A program made the translations under genes and the position numbers. From assembly GCA_937125455.1 (NCBI GenBank), contig CAKZLK010000002.1, positions 32,954-96,953 on the forward strand: 64,000 nt of DNA. The letters are read 5' to 3'. This stretch comes from an uncultured Aequorivita sp. GTDB taxonomy: Bacteria > Bacteroidota > Bacteroidia > Flavobacteriales > Flavobacteriaceae. Positions 9,106-17,421 of the stretch are shown here, piece after piece. Within the stretch, counting starts at the first letter, position 1. Each line of letters begins with the position of its first letter. The notes under the pieces are model-generated. The model was not told where the DNA came from. It did no database searches and worked only from the letters and a program-made list of their open reading frames with translations.

Positions 9106-9133
9106 AACAGTTCGGTTTTAAGGGAAGCTTACA
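9106..9133. repeat. right terminal inverted repeat of the IS3 element
   Basis: It ends GGGAAGCTTACA on the plus strand, the exact complement of the left end's outer 12 bases. The following ATCCC belongs to the truncated DUF4932 gene. The last 13 or so codons of that gene's surviving frame are read from IS sequence. Confidence 0.7.
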
Positions 9134-10142
9134 ATCCCTTTTGTCTTCACATTCTTTTAAGAGTTCAACTAATTCTTTCATCCAGACAAATCCATTTGCT
9201 AGTTGCCCCTTTAATTCTAAATCAATTTTTGTTGTATCTGAATCATGACTAATCAAATATCTGATAACCGAAGCTCTAACCAATGCTTCATTTAACATGA
9301 AACTCCAATTTTCATAGGCTAGCCTTTTCATCTTAATCCTTTCTTTATCAAATATGATTTTCGCTGAATGTTGTAATTCCTCGCTAAAAATTTCGGTCAA
9401 GTGATTTATAAATGAGTGGTTAAATTCATGAATCAATGTTGGCAGATAATCTTCTTCTTCAAATATCGGTAGGCAATTATCATCAAATGTTGAAGCTCCT
9501 ATTATTGCATACAGGTTTCTTGGTTTATTAGGCAAAGCTATGTTTGGTCCAAAGTTATTCCCTCCATTTCCAAGACCAATAATAATGTTGAAATTCTCAT
9601 TAGGTAATTTTCCATATAACTTATAGTACCAATCAACATTCAGTTTTTTAAATATGGAGTGAAATTTGCTTTCTGCAGTTGCGTAATAATCCTTATTGGA
9701 TTCAAAGAAGCTTTTACAATCCGTGTCTTTATAAAAGAGTTTAAGCAAATCAATAAATTTTGTTGCAGTCTCCAAACCTCACCTTACGTCTGGACCATTT
9801 TCGGAAAAAGGAATGACTGGATTTAAACTTGAAACAGAATCAAGTTGAATAGCAAGGGACATTACAGCATCATAACGGTTCCATTACTTTCAGAAATCTG
9901 TTTTGTATAGTTTATCAATTCATGATTTTGAACCTATCAAAATGTCTATGGATTCTTTCCACGTACAAAGAATTGTCATTTAAATTATATTCCGTGTTTC
10001 CAGCAAGTCTAAAAACGATACTTAATAATTCAACTCTTAAATCAACTTTTAGGTTTGAAATTTCACTTGTTTGTCCACTTACCCCTATCGATAAACAAAG
10101 TAGTACAATAAGAATGATTCTAATATTTTGATTTTTGCTTTT
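9134..10142 (-). pseudogene. DUF4932-family zinc-peptidase-like pseudogene, decayed and IS-truncated
   Basis: A secreted DUF4932 protein can be read only by changing frame. The signal peptide region (RIILIVLLCLSIGVSGQ) lies near 10080-10130 with no ATG visible. That frame ends at 9917-9915 after FDRFKIM, while another frame continues NHELINYTKQ. A second one-base loss near 9873 separates SNGTV from SLAIQLDS, and TGA at 9781-9779 replaces an expected Trp before GLETATKF. The longest intact piece, below 9775, holds LIHEFNHSF, an HExxH-type zinc site. The 3' end is replaced by IS sequence. Four separate lesions indicate a long-dead gene, or possibly homopolymer sequencing errors for the two indels. 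Confidence 0.75.
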
Positions 10143-10517
10143 AGAAGATGAAACCCAACCCTAGTATATGGAGCATCAAATGTTCTATTTCCAATATATA
10201 CGGTTAGATCAATATAATTTTATAAATATAAAACAAACATATTCCCACTCATTACGGAAAACCGAAACGCCGTGCATTTTAACAGAGGAGAATATGAAAT
10301 ATACTAAATTAACCAGCTAGAAAGGAAGCTTTTCGAAAATTATTGAACATATAATATATATGATAATACTAGTCAACAATTGTAATCAATAATGTTATAA
10401 TTTATAAATTTGCAAAACGAAAGTTTTATTTGACATATTAAAATCAAACAAGTTCACAATTCGTCAACACGAATTGAAATAATTAGCAGATCGCCTGTTA
10501 TAATTGGCGTAAGAAGA
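10143..10517. other. AT-rich gene-free region at the island boundary
   Basis: About 375 bases without a gene I can support. An SD-like GAGGAG precedes an eight-codon frame near 10293, which I regard as chance. CGCC and GGCG near 10492-10509 could pair as part of the damaged tRNA that follows. Otherwise it appears to be AT-rich remnant sequence. Confidence 0.5.
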
Positions 10518-10542
10518 TTAGGTTTGAATCCTGGCAAGGTCA
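10518..10542 (+). other. tRNA 3'-end fragment (T-arm plus 3' acceptor strand)
   Basis: TTAGG-TTTGAAT-CCTGG forms a T-arm (five pairs, two of them G-T wobbles, seven-base loop). It is followed by seven bases CAAGGTC and A at the discriminator position, as at the 3' end of a tRNA gene. The matching 5' strand (GACCTTG or similar) is not present in the preceding ~90 bases, so no full cloverleaf can be drawn. A terminator follows 10 bases later. The fragment lies exactly between accessory DNA and conserved core genes, as an attachment-site remnant of an island integrated in a tRNA would. Chance resemblance cannot be excluded. Confidence 0.4.
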
Positions 10543-10550
10543 CTAAAAGA

Positions 10551-10585
10551 AAAAACCACGTTTTAAAAACGTGGTTTTTTTATTT
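10551..10585 (+). terminator. Rho-independent terminator
   Basis: The inverted repeat ACCACGTT/AACGTGGT is followed by a T-rich run on the plus strand and preceded by an A-rich run, so it can act in both directions. It would end the tRNA remnant's transcript and the clpS operon arriving from the right. Confidence 0.8.
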
Positions 10586-10620
10586 TTAGCCTTTTTAGTT
10601 CAACCGCTTATAGCGAATCG

Positions 10621-10896
10621 TTAGACTATTTCGGCACTCAACCCAGCTTCCAAAAGCATTGTGCACCGCGGTTTTAATTCACTAAACTCACCTGTTTTCA
10701 CAGTACATTTTCCTTTGTAATGAACAATAATAGAACACTGTTCAGCCTGTTCAGGCGTATGTTCACACGCGAAAATCAAACTGTTTATCACATGGTCAAA
10801 CGTGTTAACATCGTCATTGTAAAGTACAATTTCATTGAGGTTGCTTTCCTTTTCGGCAACCGATACATCTTCCTGAATTTTTTCTTTAGTACTCAT
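10621..10896 (-). CDS. clpS: ClpS, ATP-dependent protease adaptor
   Basis: A 91-residue N-recognin adaptor that delivers N-degron substrates to ClpAP-type unfoldases. The ClpS core shows the YNDDVNTFDHV segment that forms the N-degron pocket, then EQAEQCSIIVHYKGKC and TMLLEAGLSAEI at the C-terminus. The N-terminal ~20 residues are the usual flexible tail. It follows prmA by 32 bases on the same strand and is the last gene of the tpiA-prmA-clpS run, ahead of the terminator at 10551-10585. Confidence 0.95.
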   Translation of the reverse strand: MSTKEKIQEDVSVAEKESNLNEIVLYNDDVNTFDHVINSLIFACEHTPEQAEQCSIIVHYKGKCTVKTGEFSELKPRCTMLLEAGLSAEIV

Positions 10897-10928
10897 AACT
10901 TTTATAAAATTCCTAAAACAATTGAAAA

Positions 10929-11765
10929 TTACGAAATTTTAAACTTAGCGGCAACCCAATTGTTTTTCTCCTTGTTTTCAACGAAAGTAAAACCTAGATT
11001 ATTGCAACTTTCTTTAATAATCGGCAGATCTTCTTTATAAAATCCACTTAAATAAAGTTCTCCGTTATCATTTAAACTTTCGCGATAGGTTTGCATATCG
11101 TTAAGTAAAATATTTCTGTTTATGTTGGCTATCAACACATCGTATTTTTTACCTTTCAATAAGGAGGCATCTCCCAAATACACCGAAATAGCTCTGCAGT
11201 TATTTCTCTGAATGTTTTCCTGTGAATTCTCAAAACACCACTCATCAATATCAATGGCATCTAGTTTTGAAGCGCCGCGCATTTCAGCTAAAATAGCTAG
11301 AACCGCTGTACCACAACCCATATCGAGTACCGTTTTGTTTTCAAAGTTGTTTTCCAAAATAAACTGAAGCATCATAAAAGTAGTTTCGTGATGTCCAGTT
11401 CCAAAAGACATTTTGGGCTCGATTACAATTTCATATTCAAAATTTTTAGCTGGGTGAAATGGCGCACGAACGGTACATTTTCCATCCACTTCAATAGGGT
11501 CGAAGTTTTTTTCCCATTCAGAATTCCAATTGATTTGCTCAATTTCAGAAAATGTATATTCAATTTTAAATTCCTCCGAATCCAAAATATTTATATCCTC
11601 TAAAATGGCAGCATCCCATTCGTCTTTTTGAATATAGGCGGTAACGCCATCTTCAGTTTCCACAAAACTTTCAAAGCCTGCGTAGCCCAATTCAGCAATC
11701 AAAATTTCTGTCCCGGGCTGAAGTGGATTTACCGTAAAATCGTATCCAATATAAATCTGCGACAT
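10929..11765 (-). CDS. prmA: ribosomal protein L11 methyltransferase
   Basis: A 278-residue SAM-dependent enzyme that trimethylates ribosomal protein L11. The N-terminal ~100 residues form the L11-binding domain. The Rossmann fold follows with SAM motif I VLDMGCGTAVLAI (146-158), an acidic motif II (LDAIDIDEWC) and the motif IV-like ANINRNILL. FGTGHHETT (121-129) is characteristic of PrmA. The start overlaps the tpiA stop by one base, so the two are probably co-translated. Confidence 0.95.
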   Translation of the reverse strand: MSQIYIGYDFTVNPLQPGTEILIAELGYAGFESFVETEDGVTAYIQKDEWDAAILEDINILDSEEFKIEYTFSEIEQINWNSEWEKNFDPIEVDGKCTVRAPFHPAKNFEYEIVIEPKMSFGTGHHETTFMMLQFILENNFENKTVLDMGCGTAVLAILAEMRGASKLDAIDIDEWCFENSQENIQRNNCRAISVYLGDASLLKGKKYDVLIANINRNILLNDMQTYRESLNDNGELYLSGFYKEDLPIIKESCNNLGFTFVENKEKNNWVAAKFKIS

Positions 11766-12514
11766 TAAAAAGAATTTACAATTTTCATAAAGCTATCTAC
11801 TTTCAGTGAAGCGCCTCCAATAAGGCCACCGTCAACATCATTTTGGCCAAAAATTTCAGCCGCGTTATCTGGCTTCACACTTCCGCCGTATAGAATTGAA
11901 ACATTATCGGCTATTGCTTTTGAGTAATTTTCAGCAATAATTTTTCTAATGAATTTATGCATTTCCTGGGCTTGTTCTGGGCTAGCAGTTTCACCAGTTC
12001 CTATAGCCCAAACAGGTTCATACGCAATTATTATATTTTCCCAGGCGCCGTCAGAAACGTGAAAAAGTCCCTCGGAAAGTTGCTTTTTTATCAAATCAAA
12101 ATGGCTTCCTTTTTTTCGGTCTTCCAGTTCTTCACCGATGCAGAAAATAACGGTCATTTCATTTTCGAGAGCAGTATTAACCTTCGCTGCAAGAATAGGA
12201 CTATCTTCATTAAAAAGTGCACGACGTTCGCTATGGCCTAATATAACCGTTTTCGCACCTACACTTTTCAACATCTTTGCCGAAATTTCACCCGTAAAAG
12301 CGCCTTCATTGTTTTGGTGCATATTCTGTGCGGCAAGTTCTACGTTGTGATCACGCAAAGATTTAAACGCGTGATTTAAACTTGTAAACGGCGGGGCAAT
12401 CATAATTACTACCTTCTCCGGAAACACTTGTTTTTTCAGTTCGGCCAAAAATAGTTCTGTTTCGTCCAAATCATTGTTCATTTTCCAGTTTCCAGCTACA
12501 ATTTTTTTTCTCAT
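11765..12514 (-). CDS. tpiA: triosephosphate isomerase
   Basis: A glycolytic enzyme interconverting dihydroxyacetone phosphate and glyceraldehyde 3-phosphate. It is full length at 249 residues. Active-site residues are all present: N9/K11 in AGNWKMN, H94 in ILGHSERR and E166 in AYEPVWAIGTG. The phosphate-binding loop (GGSVKPDN) and GLIGGASL lie near the C-terminus. It overlaps the upstream TlpA-like gene by four bases (ATGA) and the downstream prmA by one, placing it in the middle of an operon. Confidence 0.97.
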   Translation of the reverse strand: MRKKIVAGNWKMNNDLDETELFLAELKKQVFPEKVVIMIAPPFTSLNHAFKSLRDHNVELAAQNMHQNNEGAFTGEISAKMLKSVGAKTVILGHSERRALFNEDSPILAAKVNTALENEMTVIFCIGEELEDRKKGSHFDLIKKQLSEGLFHVSDGAWENIIIAYEPVWAIGTGETASPEQAQEMHKFIRKIIAENYSKAIADNVSILYGGSVKPDNAAEIFGQNDVDGGLIGGASLKVDSFMKIVNSF

Positions 12515-12987
12515 TTCAATGCTTTTAAAAGGTTTTTGTCATTTGTTTCAATGGCTTTATAAAGGCTTATTTCTCCTTCAGAGTTTACAACCATATATCT
12601 CGGAATCCAGTCCAAATCTATTGAAGAACAGAAAGAGCCTTTCCAACCGGAAGAGATAAAATAATTTTCACCAACTACTCCATATTTTTCGATACCGTGT
12701 TTCCAACTATCAGTTTCTTTGTCCAATGAAAGGAAAAGAAAAACTATCTCCGGATTTTTTTCGCGAAGCTTTTGCACCTTTGGCAATCCCACGATACAGT
12801 CCTTACACCAACTGGCCCAAATATCTATAAAAACCGTTTTGCCTTTGTATTGCTGAAAAATATCGGAAAGTGTGATTTCCTCGTTCTTTTCTGAAAGAAA
12901 TACATCGTTCAACGCAGCCTCAGAAAAAGATTTTTGTTGCGCTTGGGCAAAGGTTATAAATAAAAGAAAGACGATTACTATTTTCAT
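12511..12987 (-). CDS. TlpA-like thiol-disulfide oxidoreductase
   Basis: A 158-residue secreted thioredoxin-fold protein. It has a signal peptide (MKIVIVFLLFITFAQAQ) and the redox motif WCKDC (C61, C64), in a TlpA/ResA-type context: FIDIWASWCKDCIVGLPKVQ. A cis-proline segment, WIPRYMVV, follows near the C-terminus. It probably acts in the periplasm as a thiol reductant or oxidant; its substrate is not known. It overlaps tpiA and is read from the same strand. Confidence 0.88.
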   Translation of the reverse strand: MKIVIVFLLFITFAQAQQKSFSEAALNDVFLSEKNEEITLSDIFQQYKGKTVFIDIWASWCKDCIVGLPKVQKLREKNPEIVFLFLSLDKETDSWKHGIEKYGVVGENYFISSGWKGSFCSSIDLDWIPRYMVVNSEGEISLYKAIETNDKNLLKALK

Positions 12988-13055
12988 ATTATAAAATCTA
13001 TTAAAATGATGGACTCTATTTAAAATGTGACAAAATTACTGAATACTGAAAATTT

Positions 13056-14132
13056 TTATTGCCTACTTATTTTAGGATCGAGCCAACCGTAAATTATATC
13101 CACAAAAATATTGATTATAATGAACAAGGTGGCAATTACAATCACGGCACCCATTATTATTGGCAAATCCAAAGTATTTAACGCATTTACAATTTCCTTT
13201 CCCAAACCGTTCCATCCGAAAATATATTCTACAAAAACTGCTCCTGCAAGCATTGAGGCAAACCATCCGGAAATTGCTGTTATTACAGGATTCATTGAGT
13301 TTTTTAACGCATGCCTTTTAATGATTTGATAAAAAGAAAGTCCTTTTGCTTTTGCGGTGCGGATGTAATCTTGGTTTAAAACCTCAAGCAGTGAATTTCG
13401 CATTAATTGACTAACGACCGCCAACGGACGAATTCCCAAAACAATTGCGGGAAGTATTAAATTTTTCCATTGGATGTATTTGCCATTGCCGAAATCATCT
13501 ACTTCATAAAGACTTCCTGTCATATTCAAATTTGTGTATTTGTGAAGCAAAAAACCGAAAATCCATGCAAAGATAATAGCGCTGAAAAAAGAGGGAACGC
13601 TCATCCCCAAAGTGCTCACCAATTGTATCATTTTATCGATAAAGCCATCTTTAAAGAGCACCGAAATAATTCCCAAGAAAACACCTATAATCATTGCGAT
13701 AACGATTGCAGAAACCGCTAAAATAAAAGTGTTCGGAAGGGTTTCAGCAATAACCTCACTTACTTCCTTTCCATTCTTTTGAAATGATTCCCGCAAATAG
13801 GGCGTTTTTAAAACTATGGTTGTGTTTCCAACAGCAAACAATTTTGCAGCGTTGTATTTTCCTTCAGAAAGAAATGTGTAATCTTCAGGGTTTTTACTGT
13901 GGAATGAAATAGGCGATAAATCATTTAAATATCTTACATATTGAACTGAAACGGGCTGGTCAAAACCATACTTCTTTTTTACAACAGCAAGTTGTTCTGC
14001 GGTTTCGTTTTGGCCCAACATCATTCGCGCGGGATCGCCGGGAAGAATTGTAAAAAGTAAAAAAATTACGGTTACAACGCCAAACAATGTGAGCACAGCA
14101 TAGCCTAATTTTTGAAGTATGTAACCTACCAA
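13056..14132 (-). CDS. ABC transporter permease, DppB/OppB type
   Basis: A 358-residue inner-membrane permease of the dipeptide/oligopeptide importer family. The N-terminus has LPGDPARMMLG, the family signature. Six predicted membrane segments and the EAA loop (YIRTAKAKGLSFYQIIKRHA) are present, and EYIFGWNGLG lies near the end. No partner permease, ATPase or binding protein is adjacent, which is often the case in Flavobacteriia where the parts are scattered. It starts five bases after the BT_3928-like gene, so they share a transcript. Confidence 0.9.
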   Translation of the reverse strand: MVGYILQKLGYAVLTLFGVVTVIFLLFTILPGDPARMMLGQNETAEQLAVVKKKYGFDQPVSVQYVRYLNDLSPISFHSKNPEDYTFLSEGKYNAAKLFAVGNTTIVLKTPYLRESFQKNGKEVSEVIAETLPNTFILAVSAIVIAMIIGVFLGIISVLFKDGFIDKMIQLVSTLGMSVPSFFSAIIFAWIFGFLLHKYTNLNMTGSLYEVDDFGNGKYIQWKNLILPAIVLGIRPLAVVSQLMRNSLLEVLNQDYIRTAKAKGLSFYQIIKRHALKNSMNPVITAISGWFASMLAGAVFVEYIFGWNGLGKEIVNALNTLDLPIIMGAVIVIATLFIIINIFVDIIYGWLDPKISRQ

Positions 14133-14137
14133 ATCGT

Positions 14138-15847
14138 CTAGTTTATTTGTTCCATAGTACGCGGCTCATACACAAAGTCATCTCCAAAAAGAATTTTTGC
14201 ATAGTCTTCAATGGTTTCTTCAAAACCTACTTCTTTTCTTCTTTGGTTGACGGTTTCGGGGTTTTCAATTGGCCAAATGAAAGATCCACGAGCATCATCA
14301 TAGGTCATTCCTTGGGTGCCATAAATTTGTGGTTTTCCTTCCGTCATCAAGTAGCGGTCTTCCATCATTGCAGCAGCGGTTTTGGGAATTTCGCCAGCTT
14401 CAGCAGCTTTTTTGACCAATGGTAAGTAAAGTGGAATTTTATCTGGATTATGTTGCAACACATTCCACGCAACAAGACTGGATTCTTCTCCCACAATTGA
14501 CTTCCCTGGATAACCATTTTGTAAAAAATATTTTTCAACAAAAACCATATTTACACTGTCCAGAACTCGCTGCATTTGAGAAAGATCGCCGCTATACTCA
14601 GCTTCGGATAGTCCCATGCCTTCACCAAGTTTTTTTCTTTCTTCCAAAGATTGTGCTTGCATAAGCAAACGGTATTTTTGGTCGAGTACTGCAATACTGT
14701 CCAAACGCTGTTTCAATGAAAGGTTCAATTTTGGTTTTGCATTTTCTACCGTAGGAAGTTCCAATTTTTGTGCATCGTTCCAATGAAGCTTTTGTTTGAT
14801 GGTTCCATTGTCCAGTTCCAAAATTCCAGGATTACTGCGGACGATGGTTTTCAATGTAGTTTCATCACAGAAATAAAACTTAAAATTCAATTTATATTCT
14901 TCTGCCAATGCTTCTGTCATTTCCTGTGATGATGCTGAAAGACCAATCACGTTATACCCATTTTTCAATGCTTTATCTGTAATCTCTTTTATTGGAATGT
15001 AACCGTCTTTTTCTGTATTTCCTAAGCTATACGCAATAACGACCACAAGATTTTCCTCATTTAGAAACTCAACTGTGTAATCCTCACCATCCCTTTCCAT
15101 AGTAAAATCGTGTATTGGCGGCGTATACCCTTCTTGGATCATTTCGGTTTCAGTACTAATCAATTCACCATCCACTTGCGGGTATTCCCCATTTGTAGTT
15201 ATTGTTTTTTCTTCGCCATTAACATTAAACTTCCACTTATATTCATAAATAGGTGCTGGCGCATTTTCTGGAATGGTCATTCCTTCTTTAATATTTGCGC
15301 CAATTTTATAGGGACGAAAATCAATTATAGGAAGGTGCATCAATACATAATATGTGATTCCAAGACAGGCTACGAATGAAGCAAAAATGAGGATGCTTCG
15401 TGTTCCCTTCGTGAAAATCGGCTGAATGTATTTTCTTCCAAAGAATAGAATTAAAATCAGAACCAATAGCACAATATCTTTACTGAAAGATTCCCAAGGT
15501 GTAAGTTTTATTGCATCCCCAAAACAGCCACAATCGGTCACTTTATTAAAATATGCCGAATAGAACGTAAGGAAAGTAAAAAACACGATCATCAACAGTA
15601 GGCACCAGGAAGTGAACTTTTTTAGATAGCCCAAAAGCAGCGCAACTCCTAATAAAACTTCAAAAATCACAACGAATATTGCAATCAATAAAGCATAGGG
15701 AACCAAAAATCCAAGATCCAAAACTTCGGGTGCGAAATAGTCTTTCAGCTTAAATGAAAAACCAACTGGATCATTCAACTTAATCAATCCACTGATTATA
15801 AATAATACGCCAACAACTATTCTTGATATTCCTACTAATATTTTCAT
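14138..15847 (-). CDS. BT_3928-family DoxX-like membrane protein with thioredoxin-like domain
   Basis: A 569-residue protein. The first ~185 residues have about five membrane spans of the DoxX/MauE type (IVVGVLFIISGLIKLNDPVG; DCGCFGDAIKLTPWESF). A large periplasmic part follows with a thioredoxin-like fold around residues 230-370 that lacks a clear CxxC. The C-terminal ~200 residues are alpha-helical with no known motif. The family is conserved in Bacteroidota next to DUF1599 and ABC permease genes, as here; its function is unknown. It may handle electron transfer or thiol redox in the envelope, by analogy with MauE. Confidence 0.8.
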   Translation of the reverse strand: MKILVGISRIVVGVLFIISGLIKLNDPVGFSFKLKDYFAPEVLDLGFLVPYALLIAIFVVIFEVLLGVALLLGYLKKFTSWCLLLMIVFFTFLTFYSAYFNKVTDCGCFGDAIKLTPWESFSKDIVLLVLILILFFGRKYIQPIFTKGTRSILIFASFVACLGITYYVLMHLPIIDFRPYKIGANIKEGMTIPENAPAPIYEYKWKFNVNGEEKTITTNGEYPQVDGELISTETEMIQEGYTPPIHDFTMERDGEDYTVEFLNEENLVVVIAYSLGNTEKDGYIPIKEITDKALKNGYNVIGLSASSQEMTEALAEEYKLNFKFYFCDETTLKTIVRSNPGILELDNGTIKQKLHWNDAQKLELPTVENAKPKLNLSLKQRLDSIAVLDQKYRLLMQAQSLEERKKLGEGMGLSEAEYSGDLSQMQRVLDSVNMVFVEKYFLQNGYPGKSIVGEESSLVAWNVLQHNPDKIPLYLPLVKKAAEAGEIPKTAAAMMEDRYLMTEGKPQIYGTQGMTYDDARGSFIWPIENPETVNQRRKEVGFEETIEDYAKILFGDDFVYEPRTMEQIN

Positions 15848-15862
15848 TCCTCTCTCTGTTTT

Positions 15863-16411
15863 TTATTTTTCTTTGATTTCTTCCAAATGAATTAGCGCAA
15901 ACACCGCATAATTAATCATATCCTGATAATTTGCATCAATCCCTTCAGAAACCAAGGTTTTACCACTGTTATTCTCAATTTGCTTTACGCGAAGTAGTTT
16001 CTGAAGAATTAAATCTGTCAAAGAACTTACTCGCATATCGCGCCAAGCTTCGCCATAGTCATGGTTTTTATCTAGCATCAATTGCTTGGTTTTGGCTACT
16101 TGCTCATCATAAAGCTGGGTGGCTTCTTCCAGGGAAAGATCGGGTTGTTCCACTACACCTTTGTTCAATTGAATTAAAGCCATTATGGAATAATTTACAA
16201 TCCCGATGAACTCGCTGGTTTCGTCTTCGGCAATTTTTTGCTCTTTATTTTGCTGTAAACCACGGATGCGTTGTGCTTTTATAAAAATTTGGTCGGTTAA
16301 TGAAGGAAGCCGAAGAATACGCCACGCACTTCCATAATCGTGCATTTTATTGATAAACAGCTTTCTGCATTTTTCAATCTGATCATTGTATTGATTTGAA
16401 GTATCCGCCAT
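15863..16411 (-). CDS. DUF1599 protein with two tandem domains
   Basis: This protein carries two copies of the DUF1599 domain. The repeats align as NKMHDYGSAWRILRLPSLTD and DKNHDYGEAWRDMRVSSLTD, showing an internal duplication. The family resembles all-alpha NTP-pyrophosphatase-like folds, but the catalytic role is not established. I chose the ATG at 16411 (MADTSNQYNDQ, 182 residues) because homologues start there. An ATG at 16456 would add 15 residues encoded by intergenic heptamer repeats. It heads a minus-strand operon and is divergent from folP. Confidence 0.85.
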   Translation of the reverse strand: MADTSNQYNDQIEKCRKLFINKMHDYGSAWRILRLPSLTDQIFIKAQRIRGLQQNKEQKIAEDETSEFIGIVNYSIMALIQLNKGVVEQPDLSLEEATQLYDEQVAKTKQLMLDKNHDYGEAWRDMRVSSLTDLILQKLLRVKQIENNSGKTLVSEGIDANYQDMINYAVFALIHLEEIKEK

Positions 16412-16444
16412 TACTGATGTGTAAGATTTTGCGTAAATTTCGCT

Positions 16445-16485
16445 TAAATAGTTCAAAGTTCAAAGTTGAACGCTTAAAGTTATTC
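16445..16485. repeat. short intergenic heptamer repeats (GTTCAAA type)
   Basis: Near-tandem copies of AGTTCAA/AAAGTT units lie between the divergent DUF1599 and folP genes. Similar units (GTTCAGA) occur before 60756. Such simple repeats are scattered between genes in many Flavobacteriia; no function is visible here. Confidence 0.45.
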
Positions 16486-16544
16486 GCCAAAGGGCACATT
16501 GACTAAAAGTTTTTGAATTTTGAAAGCTAAAAAAGATTAAAAAA

Positions 16545-17372
16545 TTGCAGACCCTTAATTGCCTCGGCAAACTCATAGACCTATCTGTGCCCAAAGTGAT
16601 GGGCATTATAAACATAACGCCCGATTCGTTTTATGACGGCGGAAAAACGTTTTCTGAAAAGGATATTCTAAAACAAACTGAAAAAATGCTTTCGGAAGGC
16701 GCTACATTTCTCGACATTGGTGGTTACAGTTCACGACCGGGAGCAGATGAAATTTCAGAAAATGAAGAAATTAGTCGGATTAGCGGAGCTATTGAAAGCA
16801 TTTTGAACAACTTTCCCGAAGCCATAATTTCTATAGATACCTTCCGAAGTGAAGTTGCCAAGAAAGCTGTTGAATCAGGTGCTGCAATTATAAATGATGT
16901 TTCCGGCGGAACATTGGATGCTGAAATGTTCAAAACAGCTGGAGAACTGAAAGTCCCTTATATACTGATGCATATGCGCGGTACTCCAAAAACAATGACC
17001 AAATTGACGGATTACAAAAATGTGACAATTGAAGTTTTAAAAGATTTATCTGAAAAAATTGCAATGGCTCGAGCCGAAGGGATTAACGATATTATTGCCG
17101 ATCCGGGTTTTGGTTTTTCGAAAACACGGGAGCAGAGTTTTCAGCTATTGAACAATCTTGAGCTTTTTCAAAATTTAGACCTACCGATTTTAGTTGGCGT
17201 TTCCCGAAAATCAATGATTTATAAAACACTGGATACTTCTGCAGAAGATGCTTTGAATGGAACTACTTCACTCAATACAATCGCACTTTTAAAAGAAGCT
17301 TCCATACTTCGGGTACACGACGTAAAAGAAGCAGTAGAATGTGTAAAATTGTTTAAAAACCTAAAATCCTGA
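16545..17372 (+). CDS. folP: dihydropteroate synthase
   Basis: The folate pathway enzyme that condenses p-aminobenzoate with 6-hydroxymethyl-dihydropterin diphosphate. It has 275 residues in a TIM barrel. Signatures: VMGIINITPDSFYDGGK (near residue 19), DIGGYSSRPGA, and IIADPGFGFSK with the phosphate-binding VGVSRKSMI. The start appears to be the TTG at 16545, since no ATG precedes the first barrel strand. It lies 49 bases before cdaA on the same strand, a linkage common in Bacteroidota. Confidence 0.95.
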   Translation: MQTLNCLGKLIDLSVPKVMGIINITPDSFYDGGKTFSEKDILKQTEKMLSEGATFLDIGGYSSRPGADEISENEEISRISGAIESILNNFPEAIISIDTFRSEVAKKAVESGAAIINDVSGGTLDAEMFKTAGELKVPYILMHMRGTPKTMTKLTDYKNVTIEVLKDLSEKIAMARAEGINDIIADPGFGFSKTREQSFQLLNNLELFQNLDLPILVGVSRKSMIYKTLDTSAEDALNGTTSLNTIALLKEASILRVHDVKEAVECVKLFKNLKS

Positions 17373-17421
17373 CCCCAATTCATTAAAATTTTTAAAGTAC
17401 TTTTACAAAAAACGCACACCT

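Larger units (their letters stand above)
7913..9133 (-). mobile_element. IS3-family insertion sequence
   Basis: An insertion sequence of about 1221 bases bounded by imperfect inverted repeats that begin TGTAAGCTTCCC and also share GAACTGTT about 20 bases inside. The ends are of the TG...CA type expected for IS3. It encodes a DDE transposase in the minus direction and is visibly GC-richer than its surroundings, suggesting recent arrival. The bases just outside (AGG on the left, ATC on the right) do not form a target duplication. The right end cuts a DUF4932 pseudogene, and the left flank does not continue that gene, so a deletion or rearrangement next to the IS is likely. Confidence 0.85.

Noticed and set aside
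10293..10319. Eight-codon peptide frame behind a GAGGAG sequence
   Set aside because: It is too short to support, Flavobacteriia rely little on strong Shine-Dalgarno sequences, and nothing nearby suggests a leader peptide.
10455..10542. Complete tRNA gene before the terminator at 10551
   Set aside because: Only the T-arm and 3' acceptor strand fit; no 5' acceptor strand, D-arm or five-pair anticodon arm could be found, so only a fragment is reported.
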